NCBI RefSeq assembly: GCF_030272615.1
Contig: NC_081412.1
Coordinates: forward strand, 20,749,932 to 20,813,931
From: Cryptomeria japonica
Lineage: Eukaryota > Streptophyta > Pinopsida > Cupressales > Cupressaceae
Length of the DNA stretch: 64,000 nucleotides
Direction: 5' to 3'
Shown: one piece after another, positions 22,800-35,465 of the stretch
Layout of the letters: each line of letters opens with the position of its first letter
How positions within the stretch are numbered: the stretch's first letter is position 1
Translations under genes and position numbers: made by a program
The notes under the pieces: model-generated
Told to the model about the DNA's origin: nothing
Databases searched by the model: none
The model's input: only the letters and a program-made list of their open reading frames with translations

Positions 22800-24190
22800 A
22801 TGTTGGAAAAGACTATTTCCACCTACTTGGCCACCTAGGAGTGGTTTTTGAGGTGTATTCAAAGCTTTTACTCCTTTTGTTGCATTTTCACTTGAAATGT
22901 GGCTGAATTGGCTTTGTATGCTCCTAGATACTTGGTACATGTTCTAATTGAGTTAAAAGAGTCTCAAGACTACCCTATAGTCATGCTCTACCTTATCCAG
23001 CTACTCAATTAGCTTCCCAAACTTATAGGACATATGGTTTTATTCCTTACTTTGAGTTGAAATTGTCTTGGGTTAGATATAACTAAAATAAGTCATTCCT
23101 TCAACTACTTCAAAAATTGTCAAAAAGACTTCATACTACTAGCTACATGTGTTTCTATCCTTAAGAAGTCTAATTTATGCAAGTGAAAAAACACCTAAGA
23201 GGTCATAGCTACTCCTTTTCACTTGGTAATATTCGTGGTTTTTCTTTGTCTATTTAACTTCATTCCTTGCATCTTACCCACTATCTTGTAGCATACTTTG
23301 TTTTCTTTTTTAGTGAATTGTATTTAGTGGATTGTTGTGCATCTTTAAAATCATTTGACAACTTCAGGAAATGGTTTTCCTTCTTTATTACTTGACTATA
23401 TCATTTAATATGCATGGATGGTATTATCATTTAATTTTCAAGATGGACCTTATATGGATGGTCCTTGCACCTTTTCAAATTGAACTTTTGCATAAGTCCA
23501 AATTTGGAGAGGAAATTCCTACTATTTATGAATCCAGCATTCATCTTTCAAAATTTAGGTCCAATTTCCATGAATAAGGGTTCCCAAGACCCTAGTCCTA
23601 TAAAAATGAGCCATGAGGAACATCATGAATAAGGGAAAGAACCAAATTTATGCAAACATTGTCAAATCTAAGTACAATTAGGCATAAATAAGGCACAACC
23701 ACTTAAATTGAGTCCAAACCTAGTGTAAATTTTTAAAGAGATACAACTTATGATGCAATATTTAGCCCCCTCTTAGCAAGAGTATGAAATTATGCTCATG
23801 TACTCTTGGGAAAATATGGAGAAACCAAATAATCTTTCACCAAGATATTGAAGAGTCAAGATGACTACAAGTTTGGAAAGGTGGTAGCTCCCAAGACTTA
23901 TGATATTGTCAATCTACAATATTAAGATAAAAGGGAAGTACAAAGTGAGTAATATGAGTAACATTGGTAAAACACATAGAGCATGCAAAACACAAACTTA
24001 TGATATTTAGAACTAATAAGATTCATATATTCTCACTAGGAACCATATCAAAAAGACAAGGCATAGATCTAGGACTAGTAAGATCCTTCTATAGTTACTA
24101 GGAGTCATGTCAGAGACACATAAAAGAGTGATACCCAAGTTAGTAAGATCCTCTAATACTTAGTCATAGATCACATTCTAACAACAAATA
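22800..24190 (-). mobile_element. Fragment H: 3' end of a gypsy element of the G lineage
   Basis: At 23760/23761 the sequence changes from GATGCAATA to TTTAGCCCCCTCTTAGCAAG. This matches element G's LTR/PPT border, followed by similar text (ACTCTTGGGAAAAT, CTTTCACCA, AAAAGGGAAG). On the minus strand the LTR would begin TATTGCATCATAAGTTGTA, a diverged form of TGTAGCATCCTAAATTGTA. The left LTR end near 22800 is a guess. No ORF survives. Confidence 0.5.
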
Positions 24191-25930
24191 GAGACCTAAT
24201 TGTGAAAGTTTGAGGTCCATTGGGAAAAAAGTTGTCATATTGCCATGACAACTGTTGCATTTCTTGTAGAAACTTCTTTAAAATATGGTTGGAAAGTTAT
24301 TTTATGGTGGTTTGAGGTTGTAACCCACTTGGATGGGAACAAATAGGCCTTTGGCATGCCATCCAAGAGTTTTTCTTAATGAAATTAGGGTTTTATGTGC
24401 ATTTTTTGACATTTCAGTCTGATTCTCTTCATTTTTCATTGTGAAAATCATCATAATTTGATGGGAAGTCGATTGGATGTGGTAGAGAAGTGAGTTAACT
24501 TCATTTTTTCTTTTTTTGGCATTGAATTTCATTGTGTTTTAAATTAGATATCATAGTTTTTCCAAAAAATGTCAAAACCCTGCCTTGCTAGTGTTTACCG
24601 AGAGGAGTAAATAATGTATAGTTTGGTCTCCCATGCATATAAATTCACCCAAATGTGTGGGAAGACCTTTTTTCATGCTATGTATCATATCAAGTAAGAA
24701 TTTGGTGGGAAGACCAAGCGATTGGTATTTTGAAGTGGTTGATGATAGAGAGAGGGGTGAGGGGACCCTATGCAACCTTCAAAAGGGTTTGTCAATCAAA
24801 ACCAAATGAAATAGATTAAATTTCTATGACTATCCTAAGCGTATTGATTGTCACAATCATAGTTTTACTACTGATATTTTTTTTGTTTTGACAGAGTTGT
24901 GTTTGTAAACCCAAGTGTCGACATGTAATGGAGTCATGAGATGTCTCAAGACTGCATCAATACTTAACAACAACAAAGTGTGTAGGCACCTAAAATATGG
25001 AAGGACTACATATTGGAAGGCGCGTGTGATGATGCCATGAAAGGTTTGATATCCCTATGTATTGGACTGAGAAAACCAGTGAAAGATAAAAAAAAATGCA
25101 TTGAGAAGGCAAAAGGTTGAATTGCTTAATGTTTGTTGTTGAAGTGATGTGTGGGGACCCTGCCAAGTCAAATACCTTGTCGTAGTTTCAAAGGGTGGAA
25201 AAAGAATAAGCATTTTATTTACCGTCCTAATAGACCATCCATCATAACAATTATTACCAATATTGATGTGTGTGTTGCAAACAAAGTTCTAAAGGAAGGC
25301 TCTTTCTATTGTAATACCAACTAAGTGTTCATAGACCTTCTGTAGGGTCCTCCTAGCCTAGAGTTAGGAGTTCGAAGCCTACATACATTGATTTGGCCTT
25401 GTGGCCATCAATGATTGCTCACCCAATAGGACAAGTCTTGAGACTGACAATTTTGGAAGTGTGGCATTGTTGAGAGCCAACACTTATGTGTGAACCCTGT
25501 CTTCATGTATTATGATTAGTTGCCATGATACTTGAATATATCCTCATGGTGTTGTCTCAATTCATATTAGTGTGTTTTGTTGAAGAAACATGATGTGAGA
25601 AGTTTGATGTAGAGGCAAGGGTAGAACTCAATATTTCATATTAGGACAGCAACCACATTGATTAGGCAAGTGAGATAAGGTCTCTCCAATGTTTATGATA
25701 CTGAATTCACGTTAGACACTCATGGATTACCCCAATTAGACATTAGTCAACTTAATATATTATACAAGGATTGCATACCACAAAGCCATTAGATATGTTT
25801 TGAGATGAAAAAGAAGAGTTAAATGGTTTTGGTTCAATGATGATAATTTTTATTTTCAAGTAATTTAATTTGGTATATTATACTGAAACGTGATTTCATA
25901 ACTAACATTTCAACTTCTATATAACTATTT
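24190..25930. other. CACTA interior without recognised features
   Basis: AT-rich, no supportable ORF and no clear repeat. A tRNA B-box-like GAGTTCGAAGCC occurs near 25370 but has no matching A box. Confidence 0.5.
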
Positions 25931-25965
25931 CTATAGCCCGATTTTCTTGCCTATGAAGAAAGACC

Positions 25966-28900
25966 ATGTCAGACAATATCAGTGAACAACAAAATAAGGA
26001 GACAATTGCTAGATTGTGGTCTAACTTTAAAAGAAAAGGTGATGGGAAATGTTATTGTCCCTGCAAAATTTGTAAGGGGTTAAAGACTAGAAGACTTCTA
26101 ATCAAAACAGTGAAGAAACATTGTAAGTTGCATGGTCACACTGAAGGTGGAAATGATTATCATCCATTGGTAAGTTTTTCATTATATCGTTTTAACAATT
26201 TATATACTTAATAAATCACGTGATGATGAGATCATGATCATGGTTTATTTATGTTTATCAATTTTATATAGGTTGAGCACCCTGGAGCACATGGTATGGA
26301 TCAACACAACCTGAAGAATATGGTTTTCAAAGTGGACGAACATGGAGGTGTGAATATCGAAGCTAAAGATAATGATCCCATGGAAGATGACGATCATGAG
26401 CCAGAAAACATAATTGAAGATGATGGTACAAATACATTGATCCATGACACATTTAGTACTCACGCAGCTGATCATGATGATGAAGATGACCTTGATGTTG
26501 ATGTCCCTCTACTTGAGAAGTCATCTGAGGCCCTTTACAAAGGCTCGCAGACAACTTTTCTCTCCACTGTATTGTTGTTGGTGAACTTGAAGGTTATGAA
26601 TGGTTTATCCAACATAACAAAGTCACGTATGTTAAGGTATGTCATATATGTCATACTAAACTATGAATCATGTTGTACCATTAATATTCTTTATATTAAC
26701 AAATTATATTTTTTTGTTGTAGATTGATAGGTGAGTTTTTGTTACCATCATCAAATATTCTACCTCGCTCATACCGAGAATTATCTATCGTCATGAAAGA
26801 TATTGGAATGGAGTATCAAGCAATAGATGCTTATCCCAATTATCATATTATATATCATAAACAACATGAATTTCAAACTAAATGTCCTGAATGTCATATC
26901 AGTAGATATCAAACAGATCAAATAACAAAAAGGGTTCCTCACAAGGTTCTTCGCTATATTCTCATTATTCCACGTATGCAACGATTATTCAAGTGCACTA
27001 GCTTGGCACAATTTATGGATTACCATGCACGCAATAGAAGTCGAGATGACATTATTCAAATGCCTGCGGATGGTTGAGCATTTATGGACATAGAGGAAAA
27101 GTGGCCACACTTTAAAGAAGAACCGCATAATCTCAGGCTTTCATTGGCAGCAAACGATGTCAATCCATTTGGAGAGATGATATCTGTTTATTCAGTGTGG
27201 CCTGTTTTTGTTATCAACAATAACATTCCTCCATGGATGTCAATAAAGAGGGAGCACATAATGTTGGCAATGATTGTTCCAAGTATTTTATCATTTAAAT
27301 ATAGTCATCTAAATTTAATTATAAATATTGCAGTAAAATGTTCATAATAATTATGTAATGTTTTTGTTCATTTGATTAGGTAAGTACCAAGTTAAAGATA
27401 TGAATGTATATATCAAGCCTCTTATCGACAAGTTGTTGGAGTTATGAAATGGTGTCACTATGTATGACGTCTCTAGACCAATAGGACAAAGACAATTTCA
27501 ATTCCATGTGATGCTTCTATGGACAATACACGATGCCCCAGGCTAACACATTTTTGTGGTATGTTATAGTGTTTAAGTTGTGCATGAACATTATAATTCA
27601 AAAAAATATCATATTTAATCCAATTATACATTATCTTGTAGCTCTTCAAACAAAGGGAAAGTTTGCATGTCTTGTTTGTGTTCCAAAGATGAAATCTCAT
27701 CATTCAAAAAGTTTAGGAAAGCAGGTGTTTGATGAGTATAGGCACTTTCTCCACAAAAATCATAAGTATCGAAATACTGAAAAACATATTTTCAATGGGA
27801 AAGAAGAGAATACATCAAAGCCATGAAGAATGACACCTCACGTGGAAGATGGAATATAATAGAATTAATCGTCAAGGTAATGTCATTCCATCTATTGGTT
27901 TGTCATAAAACATCTTTTCTATTTTTTTTTGTTTACTGGTGATGTGATTGATGATCATGAAGGTTGTGAAGGCATAAATGACCACCTTCCTAAGGGACTA
28001 AAAAGTTATCCCCGACAATTTAGTAGGTTGCCCTACTACAAGCAATTACAAATTTTTCATTTGTTTGATACCATTCATATTGGAAAGAATATAACAGAAA
28101 CATTATGGAAAATATTGGATGGAAGGCGTGACAAAGAAAAAATTGTCAAAATATGTAGTGACATTCAGGATTCCAATCATGCAATGATAAATGTCATTCA
28201 ATAAAATAGCCATGGAGACCAGATTAATATAAGTGAGCTTCCTTGGTTATTAACGGACCAATAAAGCAATTCTATAAAAGAAGTCATACAAAAAAATTGA
28301 GTTCCCACAGGATTTGCTACGAACGTAAACAATCTCGTATCAAAGAAAAGTGAATTTGGGTCAGGGATGAAAACGCATGATTGGCATACCTTCATTAAGG
28401 TAATTCATGTTCTTGTGTTTTTAGTATGTTTTTAAGTATTGCGCGTATGTGTACTTTTCATTGTATTATGTTACAAAAAAATGAAAAGATAATTTTATAA
28501 TTGTTGCAATATGTTCTACCTCTATCTCTCCCACGTGAATTCGACAATAATGTCAAGCAAGTCATATATGATCTTGGAAAATACATGAGGTAAGTAGTGA
28601 TATTTGTTCAGATCGTTGTATAGATATTATATTTGCTATTTGTTTTACTTGTTATGTAATATATTTTTTTGCGTCTTGAATATCTTGTAGGTGGTTGTCA
28701 TGTAAAGAAATCCATAAAGACGATATAAAATATTGGAAGAGAAAAATTCCTTATTTAATGTGTGAAATGCAAAAGTGTCTACCTCTAGCTTTTTTCAATG
28801 CACAAGAACACTACCTCATACACCAAGTTGAGGAGATTGAATTGTGTGGACCTGTACACACTAGGTCAATGTGGATGGTTGAGAGGCACTTGAAATTTTT

Positions 28901-30021
28901 GAAGGCTTTGGTTCAACAAAGAGCACATCCTGAGGGTTATATGGTGGAGGGATATATGGTATACCAGACTATGGTGTACATTTTTGAATATCTTCCTAAG
29001 TTTGTAGTAAAGATCCATGTGGATCACATTTGGGATCCCAACCCCATTAATAAATTCGAAGGGGAGTACCTAACGGGGAAGAGTAGATTGAGGAAAGTGA
29101 GAGGTAATTATAAGATGTTATTGTAGTTAATTAATTCTTAATCTTCAAAATAAATCGGTTGTAAGACATCTATTTATTTTTTGTACAGCTGGTCGAGAGT
29201 GGGATGCACTACATTTGTATATTGCAAACAATCTTGATTGGATGACGGTATCGATTGAACGTTGTCAACATTTTGGATGCACGTTAACATGGGAAGGTGT
29301 GGATTCATTGGTTAAAGAAGTTCATCCTAATGGAGATTCCTATGTTACGCAAAGGGAAATTGATTTAGCATATGGTTTAAGAGATAAATAGGTATATATA
29401 AATTTATTAATAACCCATATGTTTATCAACTCACAATGCAATAAATTTAACATGTTTGACATATCGCAGGTCAAACACCACAATGCTATGTGTTGCAATG
29501 GTCATAAATTTCGCATTAAAAAGTTGGATGAAACAAGGAAAACTTATGATTCTGGCATCACTGCAGTCTTTGAGGTGACAAATATTTCATTGAGAAATGA
29601 CATACATCCTCAATAGTCTCAAAATCGATACTATGGCATTTTGGATGATATACTTGAGTGTGACTTTAATTCCTTCAAACTAGTTTATTTCATCATCAAA
29701 TGGTACAGGCTACGATTGAATAAAAATGATCCTGATAGAACTGTTATTGAACATGATAATAGTTTTACAATGCTAAATACAAGGTCATTTGAACCAGTTG
29801 GGGATGAGACTTATGTTCTTCCAAGCCAATATGAGCAAGTATTTTACTCAGAGGTTCCACATAAATCAAGTTGGTCATTTGTTGTTAGACATGATCCACG
29901 AGGAAGGCCAATAAAGTATAATGTGTTGGAAGAAGAAGATACCGAAGAAGTAGAAGATGAAGTGGATGATGATCAAGATCAGCAGTTTCTCAATGATGAT
30001 GATGATGAAGAAGAAGAAGAA

Positions 30022-30067
<46 letters not shown>

Positions 30068-30125
30068 CTGGTGGTGGTGGTGGTGGTGGTGGTGGTGGTG
30101 GTGGTGGTGGTGGTGGTGGTGGTGG

Positions 30126-30158
<33 letters not shown>

Positions 30159-30181
30159 CGACGATGAGGATGACGACGATG

Positions 30182-30253
<72 letters not shown>

Positions 30254-30327
30254 TTGATGATGATGATGATGATGATGATGATGTTGTTGTTGGCGATGAT
30301 GACCTTGATGTTCATGATGATGAATGA
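25966..30327 (+). pseudogene. CACTA transposase (tnp2 type), multi-exon and broken
   Basis: The exon at 25966-26166 encodes the Cys-rich transposase-associated N-terminus (CYCPCKICKG). Next come an acidic exon (26273-26640) and tnp2 core pieces: CPECHISRYQ, DVNPFGEMISVYSVWPV, PPWM (26724-27290), FHVMLLWTIHDAPG (about 27500), TKGKFACLVC (27650), RLPYYKQLQIFHLFDTIHIGKN (about 28024-28095) and VPTGFATNVNNLV (about 28300). A DUF4218-like exon (28690-29125; AQEHYLIHQVEEIELCG) and a DUF4216-like part (29641-29930) follow. Introns have GT...AG borders. In-frame stops at 27075, about 27445, about 28201 and after 29610 kill it. It ends in an Asp/Gly run. Confidence 0.85.
29993..30312 (+). repeat. Trinucleotide (GAT)n-(GGT)n-(GAT)n microsatellite
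   Basis: About 300 bp of GAT repeats interrupted by about 20 GGT units (30066-30126), with minor GAA, GAC and GAG variants. Read in the transposase frame it gives poly-Asp, poly-Gly, poly-Asp; other frames read poly-Met/Val. The high-scoring ORFs on both strands here are artefacts of the repeat. Confidence 0.95.
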
Positions 30328-30332
30328 AATGT

Positions 30333-31240
30333 ATGAGGTATGCGATTAGTATATTATCTATTTAATATTGACTTCTTGATAGAATTTTTTTTACATAATT
30401 AATTCATTATGTTTTTAATTCTGATGCCATTACATAATTAATTCATGATGCACCTTTTAATATGGAGATGGAGATAGGGAGAGAGACTATTTATGTGACA
30501 TTAGTTAAACTATGCTTATTTATAGAAATTGGATTGTTTATTAGCTATGTGATGGATGTTGATTTAAAATACATATATGATGGATCACATATTTATGATG
30601 ATGCATGTGACATTTTTTGAACTTTGTGTTTATTTATAGAATGTGGATTGTTTATTACCTATGTGATGGATGGTGATTTATGATACATATGTGATGAATT
30701 ACATGTTTATGATGACACATATGTGATGCTAATGGTGATGCTCAATTACATATATGATGACACATCATGTGATGCTTATGATGCTTATGATATGTATGTA
30801 TTTATTGTTTATCAACTTACAAATGTAGTAATGCTTATGATGCTCAATTGATGGTGTTGATTTTAGGTATAGTCCCTATGTGATGTTGTCACCCTTGGTG
30901 GGAACAGGTCGTTGACTATAGACATCGTCAACCATTTATTTGAGGATCTTGCATAGTCTACATAAAGTAAAGGTAAGGAATTAAAAAATTTACAATGATT
31001 TTGATGACAACATCTTTTTATTATTTAATACTCTTTTTGTCTACAAAGCTCATGTTGTTCATATTGTGTACTATATAATGTTTAGCTAACATAAGATAAT
31101 TGAATTACATTGTACAGGACCCTGAACCCCTTTGATGAGGATCCTGCGCAGTCTCATGGATGGACAGGTATAAATAGTCAATACACCCTATAGAAACAGT
31201 TTATTTTTTTTAAATTACTTGGAAAACAAACTTCCTATGT
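30333..31240. other. Non-coding interval with a tandem repeat of about 118 bp
   Basis: About 30492-30610 and 30610-30725 are two copies of a unit containing ATTTATAGAA(T)..GGATTGTTTATTA and CTATGTGATGGATG. The rest is AT-rich without a supportable gene. Confidence 0.6.
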
Positions 31241-31250
31241 TTTTCAAACC

Positions 31251-32193
31251 TTGACATTAGCAGCAAATCTAATACAGTTATCAACACTTGAGGCCCCAGT
31301 TGGACTTATTCCAATTTTAATCCCAAAATCAACTTTAGAGCCGACTTCTTCATCAATATTACCCTCATTTGCAAAATTTCTCTCTCATTACCAATTAACT
31401 CTCTTATTTCATGGAGTGCAAGTACTCCCAAATAGGTATTTGTTAGATTTGTCTTTGTCAAGTGAGGAAAATGAAGGAATAGAAAATGAAAGTGATACAT
31501 GTAGTAGGTCTATAGTAGGGAGATCAACAAGAGGTCAAAAGATTAGAAGAAAATTTAGTAAACGCATGAAATTTTTCCTTGCTCAAGGGGGGTCATGTTC
31601 TTATGATGATGAGACCAAAGGCGACATTGAGGTGCCACTGAGGTACAAACATCTACAGAAACAATGGGTTCCCAAGGAACTTCCTCCAATAAACACTTAT
31701 TTTTGTGTTAACGATAGGATATATCGCAATAGCACCTTCATCGTTACATGGTTTAAGCTTATTTTCCATGGACAGCATAAAGGTCTGTTACAATAAAGTT
31801 GTTGAATTGATGGAGTTTGTTGGACCTTGTTACAATTACAATAATTGGATGTAGATTGTTAAATATAAAAAAAATATGCATAGGTATGCACTGTCAGCAA
31901 ATTATATACAACAGGAAGATAATGATCAAAGTAAACGAGTGGCTGTATACATTGATGCTCGACCAAAAGTAACAGGGAATATTGTAGGTTTTATAAATAG
32001 TACGCGACCTGGGTCAACTAATAAACAACCCAATTGCATATTTGAGGCACGCGAGGGAAATCATGTATTTGTATGTGCGATAAAATCAATAAGTGTGGGT
32101 GAAGAGCTTCTAATCGATTACAGTTTGAATCGTATAGATACAAACAAAGTTAATATCATGGGGGTGGTACGTACTATATACAATTTAAATTAA
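31251..32193 (+). pseudogene. SET-domain-like gene fragment inside the CACTA element
   Basis: The ORF at 31251-31796 (a basic region, GRSTRGQKIRRKFSKRMK, then RYKHLQKQWVPKELPP) is followed, after an apparent intron, by 31876-32193. The second part reads GNIVGFINST, QPNCIFEA, AIKSISVGEELLIDY. This is the order of the C-terminal half of SET methyltransferase domains (GN..RFINH..PNC...I..GEEL..DY). The NHS/C core is altered to STRPGST, the N-terminal half of SET is not evident, and there is no post-SET Cys cluster, so activity is unlikely. It could be a captured host gene or a CACTA-borne third gene. Confidence 0.5.
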
Positions 32194-32307
32194 CCAACCT
32201 CCAATTAATGAATCCAATATACCATTTTATTATGAATTTTTTTTGCCAAGTTTATTGGTTTAATTTCGCTAACGTTTTTTATATTTTTTCTTTGTCATAG
32301 GGCGACA

Positions 32308-35131
32308 TGGATCCATCACATATCACAGACAGGGATGTAGGTTGCGACACTTCTACCGAGTAGGTAAACCTCATTATAATTGTACACATTAGATAGAAGC
32401 AAACTATTACATTATTATGTTCTTTTTTTTAGTGATGTAGACTAATTTTGTAATTGTTAATGATATTCTTGACACATATGGATGTTCAAGGAAAGGGAAA
32501 GGGAGTTGCAGTACCTGAGCACCTCTCTAGGGATGTGGAATCAATAGGGTTAAGTGATGATGACCCTGAAGATTCCACACACCCTATGGAATTCATAAAA
32601 AAGCCTCTTAGAAAAATTATTAAAGAGATTGTTTCTTTGGCACAAGTGAATCCTATTACTGATGAGATACGAGAGAGGGTGGAATTATTGATTCAGGCAG
32701 CAGAAAACTTGCAAGTAAGCAGTAATGAAAGCTTTAATTATAACAAAAGTTCAATAATGGTTTATATTTTATTCTTTTTTATGTCATTAACTAAAATATG
32801 TACGTATTGTTTTTACAGCAATTTATCCACCCTCATGAAAGTCATTGTCATGATCAGGGTGTTGCAGGTGATGACGATTTTCTTGTACTATCGCTTGTTT
32901 GGCTTATCACTCTGAGTACCCAAAACACATCATACTTGATACTGTCAATTTTCAAAATAAAGGTTCATCCTTGTTTAAATTTCTTGCACTTTTCATATAT
33001 TTAATGTTTGATATATTTAATGTATTATTCTTTAGGTGTTGTCAATGTTCCTGTGCAAATGTTGTTGCCACCTCATCAGAGGTTACCCTCACCTGTATTG
33101 TTGACTGCAATGTCGACAACACGTAGCATGCAAACATCCTCTACTGTACGTCATATTGGCCCACCCGATGTTGGTAGATCCCTTTTTTGCTCTATCTTTT
33201 GTTATGTTTTTATTTCCCTTCAAGCGTTCTTTCTTGAATTCTAATGCCATTTCATAGTGGATTCATTTTTTGCAGGAGGAGATGCACATGAGGATGTGTC
33301 AGAGGTGACTACTATTGATAACATACCATCATTTCCTGGATCTTCTCATATTGCTAGTACGGGAACATTGCAGGCCACATTGGTGGTGAGCAACGAAGAA
33401 ATGATTCCCTTAAAGATACAAAAGGTTCCAGGTACTTTAAAATTATTATTATATATACTCTAATTGTAATTTACTTTATGATCACTCATTTTGGACTAAT
33501 GATCCCATGAATTTTTTGCAGGCAATGATATTTTCTATAAACATCTTAGTGACATTGCATTGCAGATATTTGGGCCCACCATATGTAAAAGGTGGTACCT
33601 CATATGTGAACTAACCCAAATCCACTATTTTGATTTCATATCATTGTTAGAATAGTTTTCCTTTGATCCATTTCTTGAAGTGTAATAAATGTAGCTTCAG
33701 TTCATTTTTTAATCTAACAGGTTTGTTTTTTTCTTTAAGAGGTGGAATGACCAAGAAAAAAGGTTAAAAGATGAATTGACAAACCAAATGGTTGAGTGGT
33801 TTGGAAATGACACCTTTGACAAAACCAAGCTCCTTGAAAAACATGGCACATATCTAAAGTATGTGAGGGACCAATGTAGGACCCATTTAGAGAGGAACCT
33901 AAAGTACGAGCGTCCCCCCATGATTCTAGAGAGGGAGTGGAAGGACCTGATTTTGGATGCCAAGGAGAGAATTGAAAGGAAAAAAGGAAATACACCACCA
34001 GATGCCAGAAGAAGGTACGGGATACTATTAAGAATGTAATTATATACTAATTAATTACTCTTTATATTATATAATCTAACATATTTCAAACTTTTTATAG
34101 ACTGAGTGACACGTCAAAGGCAACCAAGGAAAGATAAGAAAATCACGAGTGACACAAACTCGGCTCTGATGGTTATATGAAACTTGTTGCACAAATTGTA
34201 AGTATCTCATGTAAACGAAATATTGCATCAAAATATTAATAAATTGCAAATGTTTTTTCTTTATCAAACAATGCAAGAAAAATTCACTATACCAAGCAAA
34301 AATGCAGGGCTCTGAATTCAGTAGAGCGCCCATAGAAGATGACAAGAGAATTCCCTACCAGCAAGGCTATTCAGTCATGGCTGATCGGCTACGAGAATTG
34401 AGTGGGCATACACAACATTCGAGTGCATCCGTCACACAGGTAAATATGCTAAATGGAAATTGTTTCAAATTGAATACTTTACCAATAATCTAATTGATGT
34501 TGAGTTCCAACATAAAGTGACTATATTTGTTTTAAATAAGCAAGCAATGATAACAATGTGCATGACATTGGAACGCAGCCTGCTAATCATGAAACACCAC
34601 CTGCACATGAAGGTCCGGATGTGCATCCCAGTAGTGGAGGTATTCATTTGATATTCAAATTTATTTATTTAGCTATTAATACAATTAAACATCTTAATTT
34701 GTAATTAGAGTAGTAATTAATGTAACTTTTTTTGTTAATATTTTAGAGCATGTAGTCGATGGTGACCAACTGGAGCATGATCTGGGTACACAAATTTAGG
34801 AACATGATGTTCCCCGCTCACATAAAGAGGACCATTGTTATTCCTTTAAACAAATATAATTGCAATTGGTGTTCAACATTAATGTAACCTTTAGTATTTC
34901 AACTCTAGCTGATCTAGAGGGTGTTCATCATGTTGAGGTTGAGGCTACACAAAATGATGTGGCCCCATCAAGTAAAGAGCGCAACAGTTATGTTCTCTAA
35001 ATTAATGAAATACTTGTAACAATAATTTTTATTTTTTTTAATTTAACCCATTTCTTTGTTATTGTAGAGGACCCCCCTTTGCTTCAGTGTCCTCGTCCTC
35101 AATATAGGACTAGGCATACATTGAGATCATG
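32308..35131 (+). pseudogene. Second CACTA gene (En/Spm TNPA / Transposase_24-like), multi-exon
   Basis: Candidate exons: 32308-32362 (MDPSHITDRDVG), 32472-32713 (acidic, then ITDEIRERVELLIQAAENLQ), 33038-33170, 33276-33431, 33522-33610, and 33740-34015. The last reads RWNDQEKRLKDELTNQMVEWF, then YLKYVRDQCRTHLERNLKYERPP and EREWKDLI..AKERIERKKGN, which resembles the plant Ptta/En/Spm transposase family core. Later pieces include a LGSDGYMKLVAQI-like stretch (34160-34199) and a C-terminus RYRTRHTLRS (ends 35131). It sits downstream of tnp2 as in other CACTA elements. Exon borders are approximate and stops are present. Confidence 0.55.
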
Positions 35132-35269
35132 AGCAGTTGGCGGAACATCTGCAGAGGGGGGAAATGATGAATAAACCAATGTTCCACTTAGTCTTTTCAT
35201 AGCTTCAAAGAAAAAACAAAAAAAGAAATGATTGTAATCTAACTTATTTGATAATGACTGATTGTTATG

Positions 35270-35465
35270 TGTTAGTGAATGCAATTATGTGCTAATTAAT
35301 GGTTATGGATGATATGTGATAATTAATATTGATGAATGTTGCATGTTAATTAATGTTAATCAATGTTATGTGTTAATGAACGTTATGTGATATTAATGAA
35401 TGAATGCTATATTTTGTTAATGGTAGAAAGAATGAATGAATGAATGTTATAAGATGTTAACAGGG
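35270..35465. repeat. Low-complexity ATGTTAAT/ATGAATGA repeat
   Basis: Runs of AATGTTATGTGTTAATGAA-like phrases followed by AATGAATGAATG, then a run of nine Gs (about 35484-35492). From 35500 to about 37770 I see no supportable feature. Confidence 0.6.

Noticed and set aside
25360-25400. tRNA B-box-like GAGTTCGAAGCC, possible SINE or tRNA
   Set aside because: No convincing A box at the right distance, no cloverleaf and no flanking duplicates.
29875-30349. Long ORFs of poly-Ile/Thr (minus) and poly-Met/Val (plus)
   Set aside because: They are other frames of the GAT/GGT microsatellite, not proteins.
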